Counted from the stretch's first letter, positions 51,101 to 58,934 are shown. The stretch: 64,000 bases of DNA from Konateibacter massiliensis (GCF_900184995.1 NZ_LT860099.1:186001-250000); one strand, 5' to 3'. Program-made: numbers and translations. The notes: generated from the letters alone by a model not told the origin.

Positions 51101-52984
51101 TAATGCCTTTAATTCGTTGCTTATGAGTTGTTTTATTGCACCTTGTAGATTATCAGTTTCACCGGAAAGTGTTGGAAATTCTTGAATTAAATCTACCAAG
51201 TCTGAGTCTGAAAAATCACCAGATTTCAAACTTTCTAAAGTCGTAGAAAGTGAAGATACTTTTGACTGAAAATTATCTATTGCGGTTGACTGGTCATCGG
51301 TGAGAGAGAATGAAATTGGGTTTTCATTTGACGATGTGTTTTTTACACTTTCATACATATTTACAGCTTGTGCAGCACTTTCTGCACCATCTGTTACATC
51401 ATTCCAATAATCGACCTCTTCACGAGTATTTATTGAATTTTCTTTAAAATAAACATCTAAATCTACAGTACTCGTGTTATCTTTGAACTTATTAATAGCA
51501 CTTTTATAGTCAGCTACTAAAGTGTCAGTATCTTCAAAGCCTAAAGCGATTTTTAATTGGAGCTTTCCTTCTTCACCAAGATTAAGAGCATTTGCAATTT
51601 CTGTTAAAATAACATCAATTTTTTGCTGAATTTCTTCTGGTGATAACGTAGTTGCATCAAGATCTAAATTAAATAACTCATTAAACGCATCATTAACTCC
51701 ATCTTTGTTGTCTTTCAGCGAAGAGATAAGGCTATTTACAAAGTTTTGCATACCTTCTTCTGTATCTAAATTATTAGTATCAACAAAAGCTGGAGTAATT
51801 CCATTTAACAATGTTTGAAAGTATGTTTGTAGTTCTGAATCTAATCCCCAGTAATTGTCAGACATTTTTCCGTATGTGATAGCAGTAGAAGCAATTTGAG
51901 CCATCTGTGTGTCTATATCAGTCTGTAACCCCTGTAAGTCTGTTTTAATATTTTGACGAACAGTTTCAATTTCTTGGTCTGTGCTATCTTTATCTAGTCC
52001 ATATTGCCTTAATATATTGCCTAATATAGAATTATTTTCTTCAACACTTCCTTCAGAATAATGAAGATATCGTTTTGTAGATAATCCTACTAAATCTAAA
52101 TTACTTAACTTGGATAACTGTTCAAGAAAATCAAGCTGTTGATTTCTGGAAACTTTTGTATCATAATAATTTGCAAGTAACTTCCAATCATATGATGGCA
52201 TTGAAGAAGCTGACTTGGAGTTCTTATAATTATCAAATATTGATTCAACGTCACCGTCGTTGTATGTTTTTATTGCCTCGTTTTGCTTGTATTTTTCATA
52301 TTCGGCATTTAAGTCAGCTAAATTTCCTTTGACAGTTAGTATTGCATTTCCTTGATCATCATAGCCCTTTACTAAATCAGGTATAATACTGGCAACCTGA
52401 TTACAAATATCTTGATAGCGAGAATATTCGTCGGTCGTTAATGATACATTTTCTCCAAGTCTATTTACTCCATCTGAAAGAGCCTTATATTCATCATTAA
52501 GTTCAGAAATAGTAGAAGAGTTTGAATTTTGATTTTCTTTTAAATCATTAAAAGTATTTGTTAGTTCTTCTGCATTTTTCCTTGCTATATTTGCTTGATT
52601 TGCAAAGTTATACAGTCCCTCAACAACTTTTGAAACGACGATAGCTATCGCCATCCCGGCTATCATATTACCTGCAAGTGCAAGCCCCTTTAATGCCACT
52701 GTACTTGCTTTAGTAGCTACAGTTGTTTGTTCAATAGAAGCTCTAAATCCTTTTTCTGTTAGCTCACCAGCTTTAGCTGTCTTAGCATAATTTACAACTG
52801 AACTGTCAACTTCTCCGTAAGTTTCAGATAAAGCCTCTGCACTTAATCCGGTTTCCATCATTTTTTTTCTGAACGCTGTAAATTGAGGAATTAAATCATC
52901 TACATTTTTTTGTACACTCTTTAACGAATTTATCCACGTTTTTATTCCAGTTACACTTTTTGTAGTATCATTATATTTGAATAT
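48161..52984 (-). CDS. Tape measure protein, 3' exon (residues about 664-2270)
   Basis: A 1607-residue open frame continuing the tape measure protein. It starts IFKYNDTTKSVTGIKTW, has hydrophobic helices (LAGNMIAGMAIAIVVSKVV), very long coiled coils, a Ser/Gly-rich linker and a C-terminal NGTRSAKAGLANVDEEGAEL domain typical of tape-measure ends. No ribosome binding site or usual start fits the beginning; the first frame codon (TTG 52987) follows no SD. It is best read as the second exon joined by removal of 52985-55007 to 55008-56996. Tape measures set tail length. Confidence 0.85.
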   Translation of the reverse strand: MFKYNDTTKSVTGIKTWINSLKSVQKNVDDLIPQFTAFRKKMMETGLSAEALSETYGEVDSSVVNYAKTAKAGELTEKGFRASIEQTTVATKASTVALKGLALAGNMIAGMAIAIVVSKVVEGLYNFANQANIARKNAEELTNTFNDLKENQNSNSSTISELNDEYKALSDGVNRLGENVSLTTDEYSRYQDICNQVASIIPDLVKGYDDQGNAILTVKGNLADLNAEYEKYKQNEAIKTYNDGDVESIFDNYKNSKSASSMPSYDWKLLANYYDTKVSRNQQLDFLEQLSKLSNLDLVGLSTKRYLHYSEGSVEENNSILGNILRQYGLDKDSTDQEIETVRQNIKTDLQGLQTDIDTQMAQIASTAITYGKMSDNYWGLDSELQTYFQTLLNGITPAFVDTNNLDTEEGMQNFVNSLISSLKDNKDGVNDAFNELFNLDLDATTLSPEEIQQKIDVILTEIANALNLGEEGKLQLKIALGFEDTDTLVADYKSAINKFKDNTSTVDLDVYFKENSINTREEVDYWNDVTDGAESAAQAVNMYESVKNTSSNENPISFSLTDDQSTAIDNFQSKVSSLSTTLESLKSGDFSDSDLVDLIQEFPTLSGETDNLQGAIKQLISNELKALLQTLGTSAPTELTDSITAIADQILETSNRIGDLNTSDAIDSLSKISDGMTKLDEARAKIISNDDKIDFSDLTSLNEVFGELDGFENFASVISNTASTAEEVQQAFSDLTTEYINNSGAMDNLTLATADFVVQALQEMGVVNAEEYVYSQLGLTIDQYAQLKAIAAQRGIDLANITYQEVQALINEEKITGETAKALYIYALQKELASENVLGTASDIQNLQALVAALGGATTAIGIYNAAKSGQIGMGGTSQADMEIMKKNALSEAQAALDSALKSTTSLSNSAPSIDYSGGAKTADALADNLKDAEKAAKEAKTAVEELADAISKLESDYDKMSTLLTDRLEKIQNALKLEETKGNLVSSKLYKELISESNKEMSLLNKKISEYQKLLDDGLANGTINKYDENWYKLTQGIEDTKDEIMQCTIEIEEFQNAINDLKWEKFELLTDQIDNISNEIDGLMDLLDNKSMTNEDGSWSDAGITSLALLAQQYETSTYKAQQYAKAIDDLEKDYRKGKYSTTEYMEKLNELKAAQLEAVNAAEEERQAIIELNKERVEAAKSIIEDEIDAYEELIEKRKEALEVAEEEYQLQKKLNEQQDNVDTIQSKIDALSGDTSVSGVAKRRKLEAELADAQSDLDDTYHDNAYDAAVDALDAELKKYKETKQSEIDTLEASLKNEELLISTSLALVQANYETVYSTLNGLASEYNLTVSDAIMNPWTQGESAIASYGETLSSASSAFVGELNNVKDAIDDIAASADKAATSILNALNSQSVGTADIPDASSGSSSSSSGSGSSSSGGSSSKVNGYQVVDSSGTVIKQFSSKAEAEAYAQKIATSYAKTKGKTVSVSAYKNGTRSAKAGLANVDEEGAELILGKAQSGKWRIMEEGDQVLTKKQTDNLFRLADWDISPSSLFGNTLSSNILSSAPNVTTNSSSKTVQIGNLVNIEGSVSDSNLNEIKSVVTAQINKTFKTLNYSLKKSGS

Positions 52985-53057
52985 CAAATTTGCTTGGAGG
53001 CACTATATAATATTTTTTTATTTTATGATACAATATAAAAAAAGTAGGGGGATTTTT

Positions 53058-53471
53058 ATGAGCGATATATATTTATGTACTAAATGTGGGTATTTTAAAT
53101 TCTTTTTCAAAAAACCAGAAAGTTGCAATATTTGTGATGGTGATGTTGTCGAAATCACAACTCTAGATGACTACACTTTTGCACACATGACCGACACTGA
53201 AAAAGAGCAATTCGCAATCAACTATGTAGGTCACGATTTTGATCCCGTACTTAAAAATAAACGTATAGATTATGATGCAAATAGGAGAGCAGAGATACGA
53301 GAAAATTCTAATAAATTTGAAGCAACACATCCTGAATGTCCTTATTGTCACGGAAGAGACACTAAGAAAATTACAACAACTGCAAAAGCAATAAATACAG
53401 TTGTGTTTGGATTACTAGGAACCAAAAGACATAAACAATTTCATTGTAATAATTGTAAGAGTGATTTTTAA
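53058..53471 (+). CDS. Zinc-ribbon protein of unknown function, opposite strand inside the intron
   Basis: A 137-residue protein with two zinc-ribbon modules: CTKCGYFKFF...CNIC near the N-terminus and CPYCHGRD...CNNC near the C-terminus. GGGGG lies 6 bp before ATG 53058. It is on the + strand, antisense to the tape-measure gene, and begins close to the 3' splice junction. It may be an accessory moron. It has no HNH, GIY-YIG or LAGLIDADG motif, so a homing nuclease role is not supported. Confidence 0.65.
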   Translation: MSDIYLCTKCGYFKFFFKKPESCNICDGDVVEITTLDDYTFAHMTDTEKEQFAINYVGHDFDPVLKNKRIDYDANRRAEIRENSNKFEATHPECPYCHGRDTKKITTTAKAINTVVFGLLGTKRHKQFHCNNCKSDF

Positions 53472-53579
53472 ATATTTTTATTTATCGGCAATGAAGTAAT
53501 TTATATTTTCACATTAAAATAAGATAAAAAATGAACTTCAACCGAGAATGAACTGAGTTATCATATTTTTGCATATAAA

Positions 53580-53606
53580 AAGCACCTTCAATTAAATGAG
53601 GTGCTT
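53580..53606. terminator. Terminator after the ToxN gene
   Basis: AAGCACCT pairs with AGGTGCTT, flanked by A/T runs on both strands, between the convergent ToxN and zinc-ribbon genes. Confidence 0.7.
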
Positions 53607-53620
53607 AAAAATTTATGTAT

Positions 53621-54121
53621 TTAGTTTTGTTCTTCTGTTGCAGCTACTTGGGCTTTTATGTCATAATTTAAATATATCGATTCTAATAATTTGAAATCAC
53701 AACATGCATAATTGAGTTTATGATTTTTGTTACATCCTATTTTATATACAGATGTAGCCTTTTTGTAGATTTCATCCTTATGTTTTAAACAATACATATA
53801 TTCCGAATACAACAAGTCTGCATATTTTTGATCTTGTTTCGCAATCTCTTTAAATTTTTTTTCGACTAGCACGTTGTCATACGCTGGTATCATAAAAGAA
53901 AATTTTATCGTTGAGATGACTTTGTCATCTTGAAAAATTTGTAAGTTTGTTTGTTGTTTATTTGTAATATGAGAAATGGGAGCATAATAAGCTATCCCAT
54001 TACATTTAAATACAACTCCACAGACAAATTTATTATTGGTTGAGTATTCTATATTTGGCACTTTCTTATCAAATTTTTGCAGATATTTAACATAATCTTT
54101 ATCAATATCGTAAAATTTCAT
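53621..54121 (-). CDS. toxN: Type III toxin-antitoxin toxin, ToxN/AbiQ endoribonuclease family
   Basis: A 166-residue protein matching the ToxN/AbiQ family: MKFYDIDKDYVKYLQKFDKK, VCGVVFKCNGIAYYAPISH, IKFSFMIPAY, DLLYSEYMYCLKHKDEI and CCDFKLLESIYLNYD follow the family order. These enzymes cut cellular and phage RNA and are held inactive by a repetitive RNA antitoxin, giving abortive infection. ATG 54121 is 6-7 bp from GGGAGA; a longer frame to 54205 would run into the antitoxin RNA and is rejected. The antitoxin repeats and terminator sit directly upstream, so the locus is complete. Confidence 0.88.
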   Translation of the reverse strand: MKFYDIDKDYVKYLQKFDKKVPNIEYSTNNKFVCGVVFKCNGIAYYAPISHITNKQQTNLQIFQDDKVISTIKFSFMIPAYDNVLVEKKFKEIAKQDQKYADLLYSEYMYCLKHKDEIYKKATSVYKIGCNKNHKLNYACCDFKLLESIYLNYDIKAQVAATEEQN

Positions 54122-54147
54122 TATATTCTCCCATATGTACAATAAAA

Positions 54148-54170
54148 GAGCGAAGATATTATCCTCGCTC
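54148..54170 (-). terminator. Terminator between ToxI and toxN
   Basis: GAGCGA pairs with TCGCTC around an A/T loop, followed on the - strand by TTTTATT. In type III loci this leaky terminator sets the ratio of antitoxin RNA to toxin mRNA. Confidence 0.8.
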
Positions 54171-54290
54171 CGCATTAAGCTTTCACCTTTTCGGTAGTGA
54201 GACACCTAGCATTAAATCCTTCTGTCACGGTCGAAGAACACCTCGCATTAAACCCTAACTTATGGTGCTAGAAACCAAGCATTACTTAAA
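54171..54290 (-). ncRNA. toxI: ToxI-like antitoxin RNA repeats
   Basis: On the + strand GCATTA motifs recur at 54172, 54209, 54245 and 54279, giving three tandem units of 37, 36 and 34 nt that share GCATTAA at one end and CACCT(A/C) or ACCAA at the other. Type III antitoxins consist of about three to five repeats of 34-36 nt, each bound by one toxin molecule. Position immediately before terminator and toxN, same strand, fits. Confidence 0.8.
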
Positions 54291-54351
54291 TTAAAAATTA
54301 TATTATAATAGGCATTTGCCCAGTATAAACATTTATTAAACGTTAGATAAT

Positions 54352-54408
54352 TGATAACGTTATCACTTCTTGTATGTTTACTATAACACAGTAAAGTAGA
54401 ATACACAA
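54352..54408 (-). promoter_or_regulatory. Promoter and palindrome upstream of ToxI
   Basis: On the - strand TTGTGT (54403-54408) and TATAGT (54380-54385) are 17 bp apart. A perfect 14-bp palindrome TGATAACGTTATCA (54352-54365) lies just downstream of the expected start point, a possible operator. This would let the toxin-antitoxin genes be transcribed independently of the phage late operon. Confidence 0.55.
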
Positions 54409-55007
54409 TAGTTTTTATGAACAAAAGTTCAATATATTTGTTAAAAAACTGCCCAAACGGTGAACTACCCACAAGCTAAAGCTAATGGGATTTCTGACGG
54501 TTTTCTTGTTAAATTTCATCACTAGATGTACTATTAAAATAATAGAAGAGTAGTAGAACTCTTTAGAACAATATAAAAATTTGCCTCCAAGCAAGTGGCT
54601 AACGACGCCACCACAAAGTAATATCCATAATTCCCTTGTGTTTTGGACTGTATGTTTTGAGCTAATCAACTTAGCCCAGGATTGTCAGTCTCTGGGGCGT
54701 AACCCATTCGTTAATAAACGAGTTGTTCTACGCCTGCTTTCCTCTATAAAATAGAGTACCTATAGACCCTCCCTTAAACAGAATAAAAATATGGTCTGCC
54801 ATATGTATATGTCTTTTGAACTTATACAAAATCAATATGTTTTTTCCGGATTTCTCCACCATTGCCGTATATTTGTTTCCAAATTCCGTTTTGGTATATT
54901 GATATAGTGGGGGAGTTCCCAGCATATTCTCCACGTAAAAGTCTGTTATCTTTCATTTACTACGTTACACGAACGGTGCTTATAGTAAAGGGCAATTCAA
55001 ATTATGA

Positions 55008-56996
55008 AAACTTGAGTGTTTTACCTACGTCTTTTGCTCCTAATATAGAGCCTATTCCCGCTCCCAAAGTTCCTAATGGAGTAAGAAAATCTACAATTCC
55101 AGTCCCCGCTTTTGTTAAAGCAGTACCAAAATCTATGAAAAAGTTTACTAGTCCAGAATCGAGCATAGTATTAGCAAATTCAATACCTGCATTCTTCATT
55201 TTTTCTAGATGAGCAGTTGTTGATTCCTGATAAGCATTGAATTTATCCATTGCTTGTCCAGAGGAATTTAATGATGCATCAGTATATCTAAGAGCCGTGT
55301 CATAGTTGTTCATCAACACAAGGAAGTTTTCCATGTGGTTTACACCGGCAAAAGCACTAGCAATTGCTCTTTGCTGAACGTCTGAATAAGTACCCCAATT
55401 AGCACCAGTTTCATCTAATACTTCATCAAAATCTCTAAAAGTATCCATAGAATCTCTTAAAGAAATTCCGACACCTTTAAGAACCGTTTCAACATTACTT
55501 AAATCTTCACCTGAGTTCTGATAATCTTTTAATCTTGCTAATTTAATATTACCCATTCGTGAAAATACAGCATTAAGTGATGTTCCCACTTCAGACATGC
55601 TAGATTGAGTTACTTCACCAACAACTGCAGCATAACCAAGCAACTTGTCCATGCCTACACCGGCTAAGTTGGCATTATTAGCAACTTGACTCATTGCCTC
55701 GGCTAATCCACCTACGTCGGTTGCTGATATCAAGTCGACCGCCGACAATTTATCTACCACATCTAATGTATCTTTTGCGGCTACATTGTAACCTTTCATT
55801 GCACTGGTAAGGTATTTGGTACTATCCGCCGTTGACAATTTTCCGATTTTTGATAGTACTATTGCATCTGTAATAAGTGTTTCAGTATCGGCTATACTTT
55901 GTCCCTGTTTTAACCATTCAGTACCAGATTCAGTAATGTCAATGACAGTAGCACTTAATTTATCTCCTAATTGTGAATATGAATCCATATAAGATTCTAT
56001 TTGCGTCTTGGAAGCACCAGTAGCCATAGTTAAGTCGGTTATTGCGTCATTAGTTTCCTTAACTGCTTTTGGGATTTTCTGTATTTGGTAAACTAATCCC
56101 ATGACGGCAGAACTTACAGATATCCATTGAAGGAAACTATCTCGCGCTTGCGTTAATTGGTCTTTTACTGAAGCTCCAAGTTTTCCAATGCTTCGCATAG
56201 AATTTTCAGCAGTTTTAAAACCATTAACAATTTCGTTAAATTGCATTTTGGTCATTTGAGAGTTTAGGGCTCGTAAACTGTCTATATATGCTTGGTTTGC
56301 AGCTCTAACAGACTTTGTTGCTCTAGTATTTTTTAGGTTCCACGCTTCAATAGCATCAGCCTTACTTAGTCTTTGTTGGTTTGTGACTAATAAGCTATAT
56401 TCAGAGCGAAGCATAGATAAGTCATTTTTTGTTTCACCAATCGCAGATTGAAGTTTGTCAAACTGTGCTACAATCGCAATATCATCGCCACTTTCCATAA
56501 TAGATTTTAGCTGAGTAAACTCAGTATTTACAGACGACATTTTCTTTTCTACAGTTTCACTAGAAAGCCCAAGTTTAGTAAAACTGTTTGTAATGGTCTG
56601 TATTTGCGCAGTAGTGTCTCCGTTGTCACCAACAAGTACTTGAATCTTATCAAGCTTTTGATTTAATGCATTTTTAGTTCTTTGAGCTGTTTCCTCTGCC
56701 TTCTTTGCTGTTTTTTCTAGCTCAGTTTGCAAACGTCTATTGTCACCTATTACCTGATTTATAGTTTTTTCAATAGTCTTGTCATCAATTTTAATATCAA
56801 TACCTGTGACCTTTTTCAATTCAGCTTCAAGTTCAGGTAATATTTGTTTAACTGTTTTTATTAATTCAGCTTTATTTAAGTCAGCAGCTAGATTTAAGTG
56901 ATATTTATCTAAAACTTTTTGAACTTCTGAGATGTCTGATTTTCCAATTCCACTTGAATCTAAGACTGCTTGTAGTAGGACTTTAAATTCATCCAT
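55008..56996 (-). CDS. Tape measure protein, 5' exon (residues 1-663)
   Basis: N-terminal part of the tail tape measure protein. Coiled coil in residues 1-250, then the conserved TP901-type core (ITDLTMATGASKTQIESYMD, GTEWLKQGQSIADTETLI, SMSEVGTSLNAVFSRMGNI, GVNHMENFLVLMNNYDTAL). The frame runs only four codons beyond the proposed splice point (TCA then TAA at 55002) and ends without the hydrophobic and C-terminal parts, which are encoded at 48161-52984. GGGAG lies before ATG 56996. Confidence 0.88.
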
Positions 56997-57041
56997 TTGT
57001 TTAATTTCTCCCTTCGTGAATTAATTTCTACATAAAAATAA

Positions 57042-57057
57042 CTCCCCACAAAAGGAG
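57042..57057. terminator. Intergenic hairpin before the tape-measure gene
   Basis: CTCC/GGAG stem followed on the - strand by TTATTTTTATG, same tail as at 37650 and 60415. Confidence 0.45.
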
Positions 57058-57069
57058 AGCAGTGCAATC

Positions 57070-57558
57070 TTAATTAATTTTTATTTTACATTTATCACTC
57101 AAATATTTTTTGAAACTTTTAAATATATCATAAATTCCACCTTCGCCAATTTCGTCTAAAAACTTTTCCCAAAACCTACCGGAAGTTACCCCAAATTCAG
57201 TACTTCCGTGTATACCTTGTGACATATTTCGAAACACATCGTCGGCATCATCTCCCTTAATATAATAGGTAACTCCATGTGAAGTCCAAAATGACGGGTC
57301 GTAAGAAACTCTAGTTGGATCTAGATACAACTCAAATTCATATCCGTTTCCAATATCTCTAATTTCGCTTGTCATAATAGCTTCAAGAATACGAAATTTC
57401 CGTTCGTACATTTTTGGAGAGTATTGGTCGTAGTATTCAGAAATTATGAATTCTTCAAGATAGTCTGGTAATTTTTCTTTTATGTTTACCATCCATTTAT
57501 AGAGCTGTTTTTTCAATACTTTTTGCAAATCATTATTGTTTTTAATAGTTTTTGTCAT
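57070..57558 (-). CDS. Phage tail-region protein of unknown function
   Basis: A 162-residue protein (MTKTIKNNNDLQKVLKKQLY; helical N-terminus, then IMTSEIRDIGNGYEFELYLD and FWTSHGVTYYIKGDDADD). Just upstream of the tape measure, where tail chaperones or completion proteins are common; HK97 gp10-like organisation is possible but not established. Its ATG overlaps the stop of the previous gene. Confidence 0.65.
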   Translation of the reverse strand: MTKTIKNNNDLQKVLKKQLYKWMVNIKEKLPDYLEEFIISEYYDQYSPKMYERKFRILEAIMTSEIRDIGNGYEFELYLDPTRVSYDPSFWTSHGVTYYIKGDDADDVFRNMSQGIHGSTEFGVTSGRFWEKFLDEIGEGGIYDIFKSFKKYLSDKCKIKIN

Positions 57559-57767
57559 TATTTCTTATCATCTTTATGAACATCGTCATGGATAGCACCT
57601 GCTAATTCTTTCAAAAACTCCTTTTTTACTTCCTCAGGTGTCATATCTTTAGAAGCTATAGCCAGTTTAGTTAGCATACCAATATAGTCCTCACTGTGCT
57701 CCAATGCTTTAAATATTTCAATTTTTGATTTTGCATAGAATAATTTTGATTTGATATAAGTTAACAT
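57558..57767 (-). CDS. Small phage protein of unknown function
   Basis: A 69-residue helical, charged protein (MLTYIKSKLFYAKSKIEIFK; EEVKKEFLKELAGAIHDD). AAGGAG is 9 bp before the ATG. It is translationally coupled to the gene at 57070. Possibly a tail assembly chaperone by position. Confidence 0.6.
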   Translation of the reverse strand: MLTYIKSKLFYAKSKIEIFKALEHSEDYIGMLTKLAIASKDMTPEEVKKEFLKELAGAIHDDVHKDDKK

Positions 57768-57784
57768 ATTTCTAATTCTCCTTG

Positions 57785-58312
57785 TTATAATTTACTATCT
57801 GTAAAAAACTTTTCTAAGTTATATCTATAATTAGTTCTTAACAATGTATTATCTATTTTAATTGGGTTCATCTGCAAGACATCATCAATATTAATTGACT
57901 TCTTTGATAACGTATTTGTATAGTCCAAAAACTCATCAATCATTACAAAATACGTTTGATTTGATTTATTGCGGAAGTTAAATACAAATCCAAATACACC
58001 TAAATGGCTACTAAATTTTAGCAACCCCTTTATTTGATTTTTCTTTATATTAAAACTGCACTTCTTTTCTATATTCTCAAAATCTTCACGCCAAAATGTT
58101 AGTGAACCAATTGTTGATTTTAATTCAAGTCCATAAAATGTTCTTGTGTTATCATCAAACATAATAAAATCACATTCATTAGTTGTGGTAAATCGTGTAC
58201 CAGATCCGCCATTCCAAGATGATGCACTGTCGTTTAATCTCTTGACTAATATATGGTTGGGTACTGACTTAACAAATGAATCCTCGAATATTTTTCCTGG
58301 ATTTTTTGCTAT
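57785..58312 (-). CDS. RecU-like Holliday junction resolvase, apparent AUA start
   Basis: About 175 residues of the phage RecU/PD-(D/E)XK group. AKNPGKIFEDSFVKSVP marks the usual start, TTNECDFIMFDDNTRTFYGLELKS carries the catalytic D...E-x-K, and NQIKGLLKFSSHLGVFGFVF follows. It resolves four-way DNA junctions. AAGGAG (58321-58326) is 8 bp before an ATA at 58312, which aligns with family N-termini. GTG 58321 is in frame but lies inside the ribosome binding site. A frame to 58507 is open but unlike the family. A resolvase in the tail module is out of place. Confidence 0.7.
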   Translation of the reverse strand: MAKNPGKIFEDSFVKSVPNHILVKRLNDSASSWNGGSGTRFTTTNECDFIMFDDNTRTFYGLELKSTIGSLTFWREDFENIEKKCSFNIKKNQIKGLLKFSSHLGVFGFVFNFRNKSNQTYFVMIDEFLDYTNTLSKKSINIDDVLQMNPIKIDNTLLRTNYRYNLEKFFTDSKL

Positions 58313-58649
58313 TTTATTCACTCCTTTTCTTGATTGTAGGATAGGAGAGTTGTTCAGCTGATTGCTCTCCAAACAAAAAATACCCACAAGTATGCAATAG
58401 AAAATAGATGTAGATATCTTATAATTGAAAATGTTCCAAATAAAAAGAACCTCTAAATTATAGAGATTCTTTATGACAGTACGAGAGAAGTAATAAATGT
58501 CTCCCATATATATTTAGTCGGGTCAATAACTTCCGACAGTTAGATATTTAAAATATCTATATCAACTTATTGGTGCTCATATAGATATTCTCTGATTTTA
58601 TTAAAATTGTTCCTCCCATCTTAAAATAGGATAGGAGGAAACTGTTGTT
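58313..58649 (-). other. Non-coding gap upstream of the RecU-like gene
   Basis: A hairpin AAAGAACCTCTA/TAGAGATTCTTT with T-run lies at 58444-58472, GTCGGG/TCCGAC near 58515-58535, and a GGAGAG/CTCTCC stem just before the RecU ribosome binding site. A GAAAC-TGTT-GTTTC palindrome (58638-58653) also occurs at 36775-36790. No gene is supported. Confidence 0.5.
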
Positions 58650-58829
58650 TCATTTTGAATAAACTTCCTTGTAAAATTCGGCTAGTACCAAAAATAACCT
58701 TTCATTTTTCTCATATTTCCAGACGGATATTCCGTTTACTTCTTTTGCGAAGGTATATCTAATCCCATGTGAGGTTAAATAATTAAATTCCTCCCACCAC
58801 AAGCAGGAATATTCTTTATCAATTTTTAT
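58650..58829 (-). CDS. Small phage tail-region protein, apparent AUA start
   Basis: A 59-residue protein (KIDKEYSCLWWEEFNYLTSH; then GIRYTFAKEVNGISVWKYEK) common in type to small proteins following the major tail gene in clostridial phages. AGGAG (58840-58844) is 10 bp before ATA 58829, followed by KIDKEYS. The alternative TTG at 58862 has no ribosome binding site. Function unknown. Confidence 0.6.
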   Translation of the reverse strand: MKIDKEYSCLWWEEFNYLTSHGIRYTFAKEVNGISVWKYEKNERLFLVLAEFYKEVYSK

Positions 58830-58934
58830 TTTATTTTCACTCCTATCGTAAAAAATAGGCAAGTCATATATAATAACCTAAAAATAAATAGATTAGCATA
58901 TATTACTTGCCTATATAATTACACTAATCTATTT

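Larger units (their letters stand above)
52985..55007 (-). ncRNA. Probable group I intron (about 2.0 kb) interrupting the tape-measure gene
   Basis: On the - strand, group I elements appear in the proper order: P4 TGCT (54921-54924) with AGCA (54735-54738); P6 GGCGTA (54729-54734) with TACGCC (54696-54701); P7 GACTG (54686-54690) with CAGTC (54646-54650); P8 GGGCTAA/TTAGCTC (54659-54677); R-like CAGAGACTGA and S-like ACATACAGTCC. A GTGGC/GCCAC hairpin follows, then the arm of a 13-bp long-range repeat (54582-54594 with 52990-53002). A 3' G at 52985 precedes the exon. Proposed splice ends 55008 and 52984 restore the frame. The 5' site is less sure; P1 CAAGTT/AATTTG is weak. No endonuclease is encoded; the cargo is a toxin-antitoxin locus and a zinc-ribbon gene. 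Confidence 0.68.

Noticed and set aside
54172-54290. Tandem repeats that could be CRISPR-like
   Set aside because: Unit length and position directly before a terminator and a ToxN-type gene fit a type III antitoxin RNA; there are no cas genes.
54728-54934. 68-residue open frame inside the intron core as a homing endonuclease
   Set aside because: No LAGLIDADG, GIY-YIG or HNH motif; it overlaps the P4-P6 region and is probably RNA structure.
52985-55007. Group II intron or IStron
   Set aside because: No reverse transcriptase, no domain V-like hairpin, no tnpA/tnpB; the visible pairings follow the group I order.
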